Notes: generated by a model from the sequence alone, not told the origin. A stretch of DNA of 64,000 nucleotides from Rhodobacteraceae bacterium QY30 (GCA_002356635.1 CP023454.1:1054001-1118000); one strand, 5' to 3'. Shown: positions 27,416-38,337, counted from the stretch's first letter. Translations and numbers: made by a program.

Positions 27416-29170
27416 ATGGGCATCCTGTCGGGCCAATGTGGCGGAAAAATGGAAAATCAAGCGGATAATCAGGGCATGATCGGGCAGGGTGAAAAGGCGA
27501 TTGACAGCAGCGCGATGCGTCTGGCCCGGGGCCTTTTGCGGCGGCTGGCCGAGGCGCGGCCCGCCGACCTGGCGGCGGTGCTGCTGCTGGTGGTGGCGGC
27601 GATGGGCGGGGCGGCGCTGGCCAAGGGCGGCTTCTACATCGGCAAGCACGAAGGCGATACGCTGCAACTGGCCGACATCGTCCTGCGGATCGCGCGGGGC
27701 GAATGGCCCCATCTGGATTTCATGACGCCGATCGGCTTTCTGGCGATGGCGCCCATCGCGCTGTTCGTGAAACTGGGCGCGGGGATCGGCCACGCGATCT
27801 TTTACGCGCAGATCATGGTCGCTCTCATCCTGCTGCCGGCGGCGGTCCATGTGGCTGTCACCCGTTTTGCCGGAGGGTGGCGCTGGCTTTACGCGGTGTT
27901 CGTCATGGTGCTTTGCCTGGCGCTCGTGCATGGCGAGACCGAGGTGAGCCTGTCGATCTCGATGCACTACAACCGCTGGGCCTGGGCCATCGCCTACCTG
28001 GCGGTGCCGCTGGCGGTCATGGCGCCCCCGCGCGAGCGGGCGGGGGTGGAAGGCCTGATCCTGGGCCTGGGCATCGCGGCGCTGGTGCTGATCAAGGCAA
28101 CCTATGTGGTGGCGCTGGCACCGGGGCTGTTGATCGCGCTTGTCGCGCGCCGGCGCTGGGGCGTGGTCGCGGTGGCGACGCTGGCCGGGCTGGCCGTTGC
28201 GGCCGTGATGACGATGGCCGCAGGGTTTTCGTTCTGGACGGCCTACCTGCATGACCTTCAGGTCGTCGCCGCCTCGCCCATCCGGCCGCAGCCGGGGCAA
28301 AGCTTCTGGTCCGTCGCGGCCGCGCCCGAGTTCCTGACCGCGACGATGGCGCTGCTGGCTGTGGTGATCTTCCTGCGCCAGTCCGAGCGCCTGACCGAGG
28401 GGCTGGCGATGATGGCGCTGGCGCCGGGGCTGATCTACATCGTCTTTCAGAACTACGGCAACGATCCGCAATGGCTGATTCTGGTGGCGCTGCTGGCCCT
28501 GGCACTGCGCCCGGGGCCGGAGCGCGTGAACGAGCTGGGATGGAACCTGCGCCAGGGGCTGGGGCTGGCCAGCGTCGTTCTGTTGACGCTGGGGGCGGGC
28601 TCGGCGCTGAATCTGGCCTATAGCCCCCTGCGCCACCTGGGCGCCTCGACCAAGAACACCCGGCCGCTGATCGCCGGGCTGCCGCAGCACCACGACATCC
28701 TGGCGCAGAAGGTCCGTGTCTATGCGGTGAACAACAGCGTGGCAGGGGATCTGCCCGGCTCTGGGTTCGAGGCCTACGCCGCCGACGCCGAGCGGAGCGA
28801 GAAGGACAAGGCGGTCCTTCTGGGGGAAACCCTGCCGATCTGCGAACAGCAGACGGGAATGTCATCGCTGTTCGGCGCCGCCGTCAAGGATCTGGACGCG
28901 GCCGGTTTCGGCGGCAAGCGCATCCTGGCGGCGGACCTGTTTTCGCTGTTCTGGCTCTTCGGGGATTATCCACCCGTCAAGGGCGCGGCGCCCTGGTATT
29001 ACGGCGGGCTGCCGGGAATCGAGAACACCGATTACATCTTCGTCCCGATCTGCCCCATCGCCAAGAACGTCCGCGCGACGATGCTGAAGGCGCTGGCCGA
29101 CAGCAAGCGACAGATCACCATCGTGCGCCGGACGCCGATCTACATCCTGCTGGAGGCCAAGGCGCCCTGA
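27416..29170 (+). CDS. Polytopic membrane protein, GT39-like
   Basis: A 584-residue protein with about ten hydrophobic helices between residues 45 and 410 and a soluble C-terminal region of about 170. The loop after helix 1, KHEGDTLQLADIVLRIARGEWPHLDFMTPIG, resembles the luminal loop of dolichyl-mannosyltransferase-type (GT39/GT-C) enzymes. It may glycosylate surface proteins, which would fit its place inside a pilus locus, but that is inference. The ATG at 27416 has AGGA seven bases upstream; ATGs at 27449 and 27476 are alternatives. Its end overlaps the prepilin peptidase end by 31 bases tail to tail. Confidence 0.7.
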   Translation: MGILSGQCGGKMENQADNQGMIGQGEKAIDSSAMRLARGLLRRLAEARPADLAAVLLLVVAAMGGAALAKGGFYIGKHEGDTLQLADIVLRIARGEWPHLDFMTPIGFLAMAPIALFVKLGAGIGHAIFYAQIMVALILLPAAVHVAVTRFAGGWRWLYAVFVMVLCLALVHGETEVSLSISMHYNRWAWAIAYLAVPLAVMAPPRERAGVEGLILGLGIAALVLIKATYVVALAPGLLIALVARRRWGVVAVATLAGLAVAAVMTMAAGFSFWTAYLHDLQVVAASPIRPQPGQSFWSVAAAPEFLTATMALLAVVIFLRQSERLTEGLAMMALAPGLIYIVFQNYGNDPQWLILVALLALALRPGPERVNELGWNLRQGLGLASVVLLTLGAGSALNLAYSPLRHLGASTKNTRPLIAGLPQHHDILAQKVRVYAVNNSVAGDLPGSGFEAYAADAERSEKDKAVLLGETLPICEQQTGMSSLFGAAVKDLDAAGFGGKRILAADLFSLFWLFGDYPPVKGAAPWYYGGLPGIENTDYIFVPICPIAKNVRATMLKALADSKRQITIVRRTPIYILLEAKAP

Positions 29171-29679
29171 ACCCAGGCCTCGAACGGCGGGATGGCGCGG
29201 AAGCAGAGGTAGGTGACGAAGGCACCGACCAGCGCCAGCCCCATGGGGAAGTCCTTGCGCTTCCACGAAACCCAGTCCGGCGTGGCATTGACCACCGCCG
29301 GAACCATGCGCAACAGGCGGTGGGCGGCGAAGGCGGCCAGCAGGAAGGCGGCAAACAGCGGCATGATCAGACCGGCATGCCCCGCGGTGATGAACAAGGC
29401 CGCGGCCGCGGCAAATTTCGCGTCGCCCGCACCCACGTTGGCGACCGCGTTCAGCACGAAGCCGATCACCAGAACCACCGCGAAGTTGGCCCAACGCCAG
29501 AGCCACGCCTCCAGCGGCATGACGATCAGGCCGGCGACGACAAAGACCGCGATCAGCGCCAGGACCGATTTATTGGGAATCTTCATCGTCTTGAGATCGC
29601 TCCACACCACCCAGGCGCAGATCGGCAGGCAGAGGACCAGGAACACCTGGTAAACCTGGAAAGCCGTCATTTGCAGCAT
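29140..29679 (-). CDS. cpaA: Prepilin peptidase (CpaA/TadV, A24 family)
   Basis: Membrane aspartyl protease that cleaves Flp prepilin leaders; 179 residues with about six helices. The two catalytic aspartates are visible: Asp28 in WSDLKTMKIPN and Asp86 in NVGAGDAKF, the GxGD motif. There is no N-methylase domain, as usual for the TadV type. It is the last gene of the downstream Tad operon on the minus strand, five bases from the TPR lipoprotein gene. Its likely substrates are the six Flp-like pilins at 39.5-41.8 kb. Confidence 0.92.
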   Translation of the reverse strand: MLQMTAFQVYQVFLVLCLPICAWVVWSDLKTMKIPNKSVLALIAVFVVAGLIVMPLEAWLWRWANFAVVLVIGFVLNAVANVGAGDAKFAAAAALFITAGHAGLIMPLFAAFLLAAFAAHRLLRMVPAVVNATPDWVSWKRKDFPMGLALVGAFVTYLCFRAIPPFEAWVQGALASSRM

Positions 29680-29683
29680 CGTT

Positions 29684-30538
29684 TCAACCCTTCACGACGT
29701 TGGAATCGAGGGTCTTGAGCGCGCGGTCGGCTTCCTCGAAATATTGCGGGCTGGTTTCGACCGCATCGCTCAGCAGCGCGCGGCCGGTGGCGGTGTCACC
29801 CTGCTTGATGGCAGAAAGGGCTGCCGTGTACAGAAGCTGCGCGCGTTCTTCCTGCGTCATCTGGACGTTCGGCATGTCATACTTGCGCTGTGCCGCACGG
29901 GCGAGGACAAGATTGTTCTTGGCGGTAAAGACCTTCGGGTCATAGGTAAGGGCTTCGTTGAACAGCTTCTCCGCGCCGACGAAATCGCCGCGCGTCAGCT
30001 TGGAATACCCCCAGTTGTTCAGCACGCCGGAAGGGGTGGTCGTCAGCCCGACGGCGGTTTCGTAGAAGCTGTCGGCCTTTTTCCAGTTCTTGTTGGCATC
30101 GGCCACCATCGCTTCCAGCCGGTAGCGTTCGAAGGATTCATGCGTCGGCGGGATGGTGTTCAGAACCTCTTGCGCGCGCTTCCATTCGTTGGCGCGGATC
30201 AGCGCGTCGGCATAGCCCACCTTGTCGTCGTTGGTGGCATTCGGGCTTGCGACGATCTGCGCCCAGACGGACACGGCCTCGCGCGTTTTCTTGGCCCGGA
30301 TCAGCGACTTCGCCAGTCCGCGCTTCACGTCGATCCGGTCGGGATTCTGGGCCGCTGTGCGCTGGAAGTAACTGACCGCCTCGTTCGGATCGGCCGAGGA
30401 CAGCATGACGTCGTTCAGGTTGGACTCGTCGATGACGTTGACGTCCTTCAACGCCTTCTTCACGTCGGGGTTCTTGTTGCAGGCCGAAACCAACGCGATG
30501 CCGCCCAGGCACAGCGTCGCAAGAATAGGGTGGCGCAT
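29684..30538 (-). CDS. TadD-like TPR lipoprotein (second copy)
   Basis: A 284-residue lipoprotein with lipobox LVSAC (Cys20) and several tetratricopeptide repeats (AVSYFQRTAAQNPDRIDVKRGLAKSLI, AEKLFNEALTYDPKVFTAKNNLVLARA among others). TadD proteins assist secretin assembly at the outer membrane. It lies between tadV and the other TPR lipoprotein gene. The two TadD-like proteins are not close copies, so they may have separate roles. Confidence 0.82.
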   Translation of the reverse strand: MRHPILATLCLGGIALVSACNKNPDVKKALKDVNVIDESNLNDVMLSSADPNEAVSYFQRTAAQNPDRIDVKRGLAKSLIRAKKTREAVSVWAQIVASPNATNDDKVGYADALIRANEWKRAQEVLNTIPPTHESFERYRLEAMVADANKNWKKADSFYETAVGLTTTPSGVLNNWGYSKLTRGDFVGAEKLFNEALTYDPKVFTAKNNLVLARAAQRKYDMPNVQMTQEERAQLLYTAALSAIKQGDTATGRALLSDAVETSPQYFEEADRALKTLDSNVVKG

Positions 30539-30562
30539 GTTCTGCGTCCTCTGCTGACTGCC

Positions 30563-31126
30563 TCAATTCCTGGTCAGCAGCTGGTACGTTCCGTTGCCCG
30601 ACCTGACCAAGGAGAAATTATCGTTATTGGCCGGAGAATAGTCGGCGGCATCCTTCTTGGCGAGGGCAAGGCGCAGATTTTCGCGGATTTCGTCCGAATG
30701 GCCACTATCCAGCGCGAAGGCGGTCTGGAAGACGCGGGCGGCTTCACCCGTCTTGCCACGTTCCATCAGCACGACGCCCAGGTTGTTCCACGCCGGGACC
30801 GAGGTTTCGTCGGCCTCCAGCGCGCGGCGCAGCATCTGTTCGGCCTGGTTCAGACGCCCCAGCTTCAGGTCGGCCGAGCCGATGGCCGACAGGATTTCGG
30901 CCGTGGGGCCATGCTTGCCGGCGGCCCGGTAATAGGCCTTCAGCGCCAGTTCATATTCCCCCGCGGCGAAAAGTCGGTGCCCCACCAGAAGCGCGTCGAC
31001 CTCTTTCGAGGACGGGCCGCGGCCGCTGGGCGCGTAGGGAGAGCCCTTGGCAGACGGAAAGCCGCCTGTCGACTGACAGGCGGCTAGCAGGAAAGCAGCG
31101 GCGATGCCGATTACGAAGGATCTCAT
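30563..31126 (-). CDS. tadD: TadD-like TPR lipoprotein (first copy)
   Basis: A 187-residue lipoprotein with lipobox LLAAC (Cys17), a Ser/Pro/Gly-rich spacer and about three TPR motifs: ELALKAYYRAAGKHGPTAEI, QAEQMLRRALEADETSVPAW and EAARVFQTAFALDSGHSDEI. The outer-membrane TadD role in Tad pilus biogenesis fits. The stop of tadC is three bases upstream, so the genes are cotranscribed. Confidence 0.85.
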   Translation of the reverse strand: MRSFVIGIAAAFLLAACQSTGGFPSAKGSPYAPSGRGPSSKEVDALLVGHRLFAAGEYELALKAYYRAAGKHGPTAEILSAIGSADLKLGRLNQAEQMLRRALEADETSVPAWNNLGVVLMERGKTGEAARVFQTAFALDSGHSDEIRENLRLALAKKDAADYSPANNDNFSLVRSGNGTYQLLTRN

Positions 31127-31129
31127 CCG

Positions 31130-32134
31130 TCACATGCTGAAGTTCGCGAACATCTGGATCATATCGTAGACCGACGGGCCTACAAGGATGATCAGCAGCG
31201 GCGGCACCGTGAACATCATCGTCCCGAGCGTCATCTTGGTTGGCAGCTTGTTCGCGGCTTCTTCGGCGCGCATGACCCGCTTGTCGCGCATTTCAGACGA
31301 ATAGACCCGGAGCGATTCCGCGATCGAGGTGCCGAAGGTCTGCGACTGGATCATCACCGTGACGAACGAGGCGACATCCGGCACGCCCGACCGTTCGGCA
31401 AAGCTGCGCAGGACGGCGATCTTGTCCTTGCCGGCCTTGACCTCGGCCGAGACGGTCTCGAATTCCTCGGCCAGGGCAGGGTAGCCCGCCGCCAGTTCCT
31501 TCGACACCCGGATGATGCCCTGGTCGAGCGACTGGCCGGCCTCGACGCAGACCAGAAGCATGTCGAGCGCGTCGGGAAACCCGTTCTGGATTTCGGCCTG
31601 TCGCGTCTGGACGCGGCGGTCGACCCAGTAGCGGGGCAGGTAATAGCCCACCGCGCCGGGGATGATGACCGACAGGATCAGCTTGGTCGTCGAGATTTCA
31701 CCCGTGGCCGACGAAATCAGCGCATAGACCACGCCGATGACCAGGCAGACGATGCCCATCACGAACTGGATGGCGTGGAAGGTCCGGACGGCGTTCCGGC
31801 CGCGGTAGCCTGCCTGCACCATCTTCAGGCGGGCGCTGGTCATCTCTTCCTCGGTCTTGGGTTCGAGGAAGGTGGCGAACTTGTCCAACTTGTCGCTGCC
31901 GCCGTTGCCCATGCGCAGCGACTTCTTCGCCGGCGCCTTGCCGTTCCGCGGGGCCGACAGCGTCGATGCCGCGCCGCGGTTCGATTCCTTGAGCTTGGTC
32001 AGCGGATCGACCTGCTTCTTCAGCATGATGGGAAGGGCGGCCAGGATCAGCAGAAGGCCAAGGCCACCCAGCGCCATCAGAGGGCCCAAGGGGCCGAACT
32101 GGTTGACCAGCATCTGGTTGAGGGAAGTGAACAT
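31130..32134 (-). CDS. tadC: Tad inner-membrane platform protein TadC
   Basis: A 334-residue type II secretion F-domain protein. One N-terminal helix (about 20-38), a cytoplasmic region with a Lys/Arg-rich linker, then helices around 125-160 and a C-terminal pair. The F-domain motif PDALDMLLVCVEAGQSLDQGIIRVSKELA is distinct, and the C-terminus ends LVGPSVYDMIQMF. With TadB it anchors the ATPase TadA in the inner membrane. It follows tadB by nine bases. Confidence 0.93.
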   Translation of the reverse strand: MFTSLNQMLVNQFGPLGPLMALGGLGLLLILAALPIMLKKQVDPLTKLKESNRGAASTLSAPRNGKAPAKKSLRMGNGGSDKLDKFATFLEPKTEEEMTSARLKMVQAGYRGRNAVRTFHAIQFVMGIVCLVIGVVYALISSATGEISTTKLILSVIIPGAVGYYLPRYWVDRRVQTRQAEIQNGFPDALDMLLVCVEAGQSLDQGIIRVSKELAAGYPALAEEFETVSAEVKAGKDKIAVLRSFAERSGVPDVASFVTVMIQSQTFGTSIAESLRVYSSEMRDKRVMRAEEAANKLPTKMTLGTMMFTVPPLLIILVGPSVYDMIQMFANFSM

Positions 32135-32143
32135 GCGGATGCC

Positions 32144-33106
32144 TCAGACCTTGATGTTGACCATGATCTTCATGAACAGGACGTTCACGCCGAGGAAGGC
32201 GAAGACGACCAGCGCGGCGGGAATGAAGGCGCCGGAGTTCTTGACGGTGTCATAGTAGTCGGGCTTGGTCACCTGGATCACCGCCAGAACGATCAGCGGG
32301 AAGGCCGACAGGAACATGCCCGACCATTTCGCCTCGGCGGTGATGGCCTTGACACGGCGGAACAGCTTGAAGCGCGCCCGGATCACCTTGGCCAGACCGT
32401 CAAGGATCTCGGCCAGGTTGCCGCCCGAAGTCTGCTGGATCGTCACAGCCACGGCAAGGAACCGCAGATCCTGCATGTCCATCCGTTCGGCCAGGTCTTT
32501 CAGCGATTCCGACACGTCGCGGCCATAGGCGCTTTCGTCCGCGATCATGCCGAATTCGGTGCCCAGCGGATCCGGGATTTCCTTGGCGACGATCTGGATG
32601 GCAGAAGCGAAGGGGTGGCCGACGCGCAGCGAGCGGACCATCAGTTCCACGGCATCGGGAAGCTGCTCCTCGACCATGGACATCCGCTTGGCGGCCTTCT
32701 TGTTCACCCAGAAATACACCGCGCCCACGCCCATCAGGATGGCAATCGCCACCTGCACCGGGGTCGAGGCCGAGGTGCCGATCTTCAGCGCCAGGAAGGC
32801 GAAGACCGACAGAAGGCCCATGATGCCGATCAGCGCCTTGGGCGAGAAGGCGATGTTGGCCTTCTGCGCCTTCGCGGCAAGGATCGAGTAGAGCGGGATG
32901 CCCTTGGCCATCAGGTGCTGGCTGGCTTCCTTGCGCAGCTGTTCCAGCACCTGTTCACGCTGCACGCCCTTGTCCAGAAGCGTCAGCCGCCGGTTCACCC
33001 GGCTGTTGAGCGAGATCGACTTGCCGAAAACGGCCAGATAGATGCCCTCGACCAGCAGAAGGACGGCGACGAAGATCAGGCCGTAGATGATGAGTGCTGG
33101 AGACAT
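32144..33106 (-). CDS. tadB: Tad inner-membrane platform protein TadB
   Basis: A 320-residue F-domain protein. N-terminal helix PALIIYGLIFVAVLLLVEG, middle helices near 85-125, and the F-domain motif LPDAVELMVRSLRVGHPFASAIQIVAKEI, with conserved QQTSGGNLAEILDGLA later. The start at 33106 has GGAG six bases upstream and sits two bases after the tadA stop; a longer in-frame start at 33160 would overlap tadA. It partners TadC. Confidence 0.93.
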   Translation of the reverse strand: MSPALIIYGLIFVAVLLLVEGIYLAVFGKSISLNSRVNRRLTLLDKGVQREQVLEQLRKEASQHLMAKGIPLYSILAAKAQKANIAFSPKALIGIMGLLSVFAFLALKIGTSASTPVQVAIAILMGVGAVYFWVNKKAAKRMSMVEEQLPDAVELMVRSLRVGHPFASAIQIVAKEIPDPLGTEFGMIADESAYGRDVSESLKDLAERMDMQDLRFLAVAVTIQQTSGGNLAEILDGLAKVIRARFKLFRRVKAITAEAKWSGMFLSAFPLIVLAVIQVTKPDYYDTVKNSGAFIPAALVVFAFLGVNVLFMKIMVNIKV

Positions 33107-33108
33107 GG

Positions 33109-34563
<1,455 letters not shown>

Positions 34564-34581
34564 CGAATGCCCCTCTTTTCG

Positions 34582-35832
34582 TCAGACGCGGCTTGCTTCG
34601 GCGGCCTTGTTCAGTTCGTTCAGCGACGCCGCCAGCTTGGCGATTTCCTTGCGCAGCGGGTTCTTCGCAGCTGTTTCGGACAGCGGCAGGCCGTGGTCGT
34701 TGGACTGCGTCACCTGCCGGCCGCCGTCGGGAAGCTGGCATTCCAGCGTGATGTCAAGGCTTTCGGCCAGACGCTTCACGCGCGACTTGGCCGAAAGGTC
34801 GGTGAATTTCGGCGCGCGGTTCAGGACGTAGCGCAACTTTTCGTAGGGCAGTTCCTCGGCCTTCAGCGCCCGGATCATCCGCAGGGTGTTCTGGGCGGAA
34901 CGCATGTCCAGTTCCAGCATCGTGAAGTAGAGATGCGCCTGCGAAAGCACCGCCTCGGTCCATTGCACGACGGTGGACGGCATGTCGATGATGACGAAAT
35001 CGAAGTTGGCCCGCGCAATGTCGATCAGGCGGTTGATGTCATCCGAAGTGACGATGTCCAGGGGCAGCATCTCGGACGGTGCGGTCAGGACGTGGACCTT
35101 GCCGTTATAGGTCAGCATCGCCTGAAGGAAGCTTTCGCTGTCCATCGAGGCCGTGTCCGACAGAAGTTCGTAGACAGCTTCGCGGCGCGGCAGGTCGAGG
35201 TAGGTCGAGATCGAGCCGCGCTGGAAGTCGAAATCCAGCAGGCAGACGCGCGGCGCGCCTTCCTTCGCCACATTGGCCAGTTCCCAGGCCAGGTTGACGG
35301 CAAAGGTCGTGGCCCCGGTTCCACCGGCCAGGGCATGGACCGGCAGGACGACGCCATCACGGTCGCCCTTCGGACGGAAAGCGGGGGTTTCGACCGGCTC
35401 GTCATACTCCGGCACGGCCTGCGGTGCCTGGCGCAACCGCTCGATCGCCTCGTGCAGGGCGTTTTCCGGCAATGGGTAGGGGACGAAGTCGTCCGCCCCC
35501 AGTTTCAGCAGCTGGTGCAGAACGCCGGGGCTGACCCCCTCGGCGATCAGGATCACCTTGATGTCACGCGCCTTCGCGGCAGCGACTGTCGCCGAAACCC
35601 GGCCCAGGTCGGCCTCGTCATCGCCGTTCAGCGCGATCGCGACGAATTCAAGAGAGTCCGCATCCGGCTGGCCCAGGAAGACGGCCGCATCCTCGAAGGT
35701 CAGGTCGCCCCAGCTTTCGCCCAGCTCCGCCTCCATGTCCTCGATCATCAGGTCGAAGTTGCGGATGTCACGCGAGATGGTGCAGGCCACGACGGGCGCG
35801 GGTTCGGGCTTCAGGGCTGTAACACTGCTCAT
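34582..35832 (-). CDS. cpaE: Tad locus protein CpaE/TadZ (ParA-like)
   Basis: A 416-residue MinD/ParA-family protein that places the pilus at a cell pole. The N-terminal ~140 residues look like a receiver-type domain without phosphate-site motifs. The ATPase domain has an atypical P-loop, GGTGATTFAVNLAWEL, lacking the usual Lys, as in CpaE/TadZ, then LLDFDFQRGSISTYLDL and FVIIDMPS. The start MSSVTALK at 35832 has a purine-rich AGGACGAG region upstream; a 51-codon longer frame is unlikely. It is the first gene after the terminator at 36014-36047, so it probably heads its own transcription unit. Confidence 0.9.
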   Translation of the reverse strand: MSSVTALKPEPAPVVACTISRDIRNFDLMIEDMEAELGESWGDLTFEDAAVFLGQPDADSLEFVAIALNGDDEADLGRVSATVAAAKARDIKVILIAEGVSPGVLHQLLKLGADDFVPYPLPENALHEAIERLRQAPQAVPEYDEPVETPAFRPKGDRDGVVLPVHALAGGTGATTFAVNLAWELANVAKEGAPRVCLLDFDFQRGSISTYLDLPRREAVYELLSDTASMDSESFLQAMLTYNGKVHVLTAPSEMLPLDIVTSDDINRLIDIARANFDFVIIDMPSTVVQWTEAVLSQAHLYFTMLELDMRSAQNTLRMIRALKAEELPYEKLRYVLNRAPKFTDLSAKSRVKRLAESLDITLECQLPDGGRQVTQSNDHGLPLSETAAKNPLRKEIAKLAASLNELNKAAEASRV

Positions 35833-36013
35833 TCTTCTCGTCCTTCCTCGCCGACCGGCACCCCGGAGGCCTTTTGGGTCGTCCTGACCCCAAGTTTCTG
35901 GTCCGGAGAGCGACTCTGTCGCCGATACACTCAGATCACCCGGCGAAAATTGCGGAGAATGTTGGCAAGAATGGGGCCAAATCATCGTATTTGTGCGGAT
36001 TAGCTCTACTGTC
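35833..36013. other. Intergenic region before cpaE
   Basis: Non-coding spacer upstream of cpaE that must hold a promoter, since a terminator isolates it from the secretin operon. It includes the AT-rich stretch around 35945-36000. No confident -35/-10 pair or operator is visible. Confidence 0.4.
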
Positions 36014-36047
36014 GGAAAGAAAAGCGGCGCCTGTTTCCAGACGCCGC
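36014..36047 (-). terminator. Terminator after the OmpA lipoprotein gene
   Basis: On the minus strand, GCGGCGTCTG-GAAA-CAGGCGCCGC forms a 10-bp stem (one T-G pair) with a GNRA tetraloop, followed by TTTTCTTTC. It lies about 30 bases after the stop at 36076 and separates the secretin/OmpA unit from cpaE. Confidence 0.88.
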
Positions 36048-36075
36048 AAGGTGGGATCGTGCTTCCTTGGTAAAA

Positions 36076-36765
36076 TCAGTTGCCGGTCGCGGCCTCTCCG
36101 GCAGATTGGGCGGCCGCCAGTGCGCCACCGGCCGTGACGGTCTGGGGACGGGCACTGTTGACATATTCGCGGAAGATCACCGCGGCGTATTTGCCGTTCA
36201 GATAGGCCGTGCTCTTGCTGCCGCTGACGAAACCCGAGACTTCGGTGACGGTGCGGCGGTTTTCGCGGTTCGGGCTCTGGACATAGACCAGGGGCTGCGT
36301 CTCGCCGTAGGACACAAGGGCCTCCAGCCGCGAGCGGCTGATGCCCTGGGTGCCCAGGAAGGCGACGACCGCCTGCGCCCGCCGCAGACCCAGCGCCTTG
36401 TTGTAGGCGTTCGATCCGACCAGGTCGGTGTGGCCGAAGACCCGGAAGCGGATTTCCGGGAACTGGCGCATCCAGTCGGCCTGACGGATCAGAACCTGAC
36501 GGGCGTTGTCATCCAGGACTGCACTGTTGAAGGCGAAGTGGACGGTGCTGGTGACATCGGCGCCGAACTTGCGGGTCAGGTTGATCGCATAGCCCTGTTC
36601 GGCGGTCTGGACGGCCATGTTCTGGCGGGTGGCATCCCCAAAGCCGCGGCCTTCGATGCCCGAGCCCGCTTCCGTATAGAACGAACGGGCGACGTTGGTT
36701 TCCTTGCTGCAACCGGCGACAGTGGCGGCCGAGGCAAGAAGGAGCAGGGTCAGGCTGATACGCAT
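36076..36765 (-). CDS. OmpA-family lipoprotein in the Tad operon
   Basis: A 229-residue protein with a lipoprotein signal (VAGC, Cys19) and an OmpA-like peptidoglycan-binding domain at about 75-180, with FNSAVLDDNARQVLIRQADWM and the conserved FRVFGHTDLVGSNAYNKALGLRRAQAV. It lies three bases after the secretin stop, where many Tad loci have CpaD. It could act as a peptidoglycan anchor for the secretin, which is inference. The C-terminal 50 residues have an Ala-rich tail. Confidence 0.85.
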   Translation of the reverse strand: MRISLTLLLLASAATVAGCSKETNVARSFYTEAGSGIEGRGFGDATRQNMAVQTAEQGYAINLTRKFGADVTSTVHFAFNSAVLDDNARQVLIRQADWMRQFPEIRFRVFGHTDLVGSNAYNKALGLRRAQAVVAFLGTQGISRSRLEALVSYGETQPLVYVQSPNRENRRTVTEVSGFVSGSKSTAYLNGKYAAVIFREYVNSARPQTVTAGGALAAAQSAGEAATGN

Positions 36766-36768
36766 GTC

Positions 36769-38181
36769 TTACTCCATCACGTAGCCGTAGGAACCCGAGA
36801 AGTCCTGCTTGGCGACTTCGCCCGCGGCACCCTTCGGTTTCTTGCCGTTGCCGGCAGTCTTGCCAAACAGGAACAGTTCGGCCTCGCTGGGTGGGCGCAC
36901 CCGGTCGGTGGGCAGGGCCAGCGCCTCGCCACGGGTCGGCGACACCAGGTGCGGCGTCACGATGATCACCAGTTCCGTCTGCGCGCGCTGGTATTCGCTG
37001 CTGCGGAACAGCGCGCCCAGCACCGGAATATCGCCCAGCCAGGGCACCTGGCCGTTCAGGTCGCGGAAGTCGTCCTGCAGAAGCCCGGCGATGGCAAAGC
37101 TTTCGCCGTCGCGCATTTCGACCGTGGTCTGGGTGCGGCGGGTCTTGAACGACTTCACGTCGAACCCGTTCTGGGTGATGCCGTTCGCGCTGTCGAGGCC
37201 CGAGACCGAAGCATCGATCTGAAGGTTGATGATGTTCTCGTCCACGACGGTGGGCGTGAAGTTCAGGCCGACGCCGAAGGGCTTGTATTCGATGGTCACG
37301 GTCGCCGGCTGGCCCGCGGCACCTGCCTGCGCGACCGGGATCGGATATTCGCCGCCCGCCAGGAACGAGGCTTCCTGCCCGGACAATGCGGTCAGGTTCG
37401 GTTCGGCCAGCGTGCGGACCATCCCCTTGTCTTCCAGCGCCTCAAGCACGACGCCCAGCTGCAGGTTGCCGACCCCGACCGAAGCACCCAGGATGCCCTG
37501 CTTTTCGGTGCGCAGGGTATTTCCGCTCAGGACATTGCTGACCTGGTCCAGGTTGCCCGATCCCAGACGGAAATCGCCGGATCCGTTGACGATGCCGATG
37601 GACCCCGCCAGTTCCTTGCTGACCGACCGCGCCATTTCGGCAAAGCGCACCTTCAGCATGACCTGCTGTTCGCCGCCCACGTTCATCAGGTTCGACACCC
37701 GTCCCGGCGCGTAGCGTTCCGCCAGGTCCAGCGCCCGGTCGAGCTTCGCCGTCGAGGAGACGGTGCCCGATACCACGATGCCGTCATTGGCGGTGCGGAC
37801 CTCGATCTTTTCGTTCGGCAGGATCTGCTTCAGGCGTTCCTTGAACTCGGCCACGTCGGGGGTCACCTGGACCTCGACGTTGGTGATCAGCTTGCCATCC
37901 GGGCCCAAGAGCGTCAGCGTCGTGCGGCCGGGCGCCTTGCCCAGCACGTAGATGCTGCGGTCCGACAGGGTCGAGATGTCCGCGATGCCAGGGTTGGCGA
38001 TCGAAAGTTCAGCGAAAGGTTGATCGGATTCGACGACGACGGCGCGGTTCATCGGCACGTTCAGCGCCGTCGAGGCCGAGCCGTTCATGACACGCAGTGT
38101 TTCCGAATGTGCAGCTGGAATGGCGGTCATGCAGAGCGAAAAGCCCAGCATCCCTGCCGTAAATGCAGTTCTAAAGCTCAT
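36769..38181 (-). CDS. cpaC: Tad secretin CpaC/RcpA
   Basis: A 470-residue outer-membrane secretin with signal peptide (RTAFTAGMLGFSLCMTAIPAAHS). N-terminal pilus-assembly (BON-like) region with PFAELSIANPGIADISTLSDRSIYVLGKAPG, and a C-terminal secretin domain with EPNLTALSGQEASFLAGGEYPIP, GVGLNFTPTV and the closing VPWLGDIPVLGALFRS. The start MSFRTAF at 38181 has AGG five bases upstream; an ATG seven codons earlier is the alternative. It lies downstream of an internal terminator, so it likely starts its own unit. Confidence 0.93.
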   Translation of the reverse strand: MSFRTAFTAGMLGFSLCMTAIPAAHSETLRVMNGSASTALNVPMNRAVVVESDQPFAELSIANPGIADISTLSDRSIYVLGKAPGRTTLTLLGPDGKLITNVEVQVTPDVAEFKERLKQILPNEKIEVRTANDGIVVSGTVSSTAKLDRALDLAERYAPGRVSNLMNVGGEQQVMLKVRFAEMARSVSKELAGSIGIVNGSGDFRLGSGNLDQVSNVLSGNTLRTEKQGILGASVGVGNLQLGVVLEALEDKGMVRTLAEPNLTALSGQEASFLAGGEYPIPVAQAGAAGQPATVTIEYKPFGVGLNFTPTVVDENIINLQIDASVSGLDSANGITQNGFDVKSFKTRRTQTTVEMRDGESFAIAGLLQDDFRDLNGQVPWLGDIPVLGALFRSSEYQRAQTELVIIVTPHLVSPTRGEALALPTDRVRPPSEAELFLFGKTAGNGKKPKGAAGEVAKQDFSGSYGYVME

Positions 38182-38337
38182 GTGACCTGCCTCTCCGATC
38201 ACGAAAATGACGCGGATCTTTTGTCCGCATTGTCACCAGAATGCGCCCGATGCGATTCGTTTGCAATAATCAAACAGTTGGCACGAAAGTTTGCTGTGGG
38301 TCGCGGGCAACAGTTTCGTATTTCTGGTAAGAACGGG

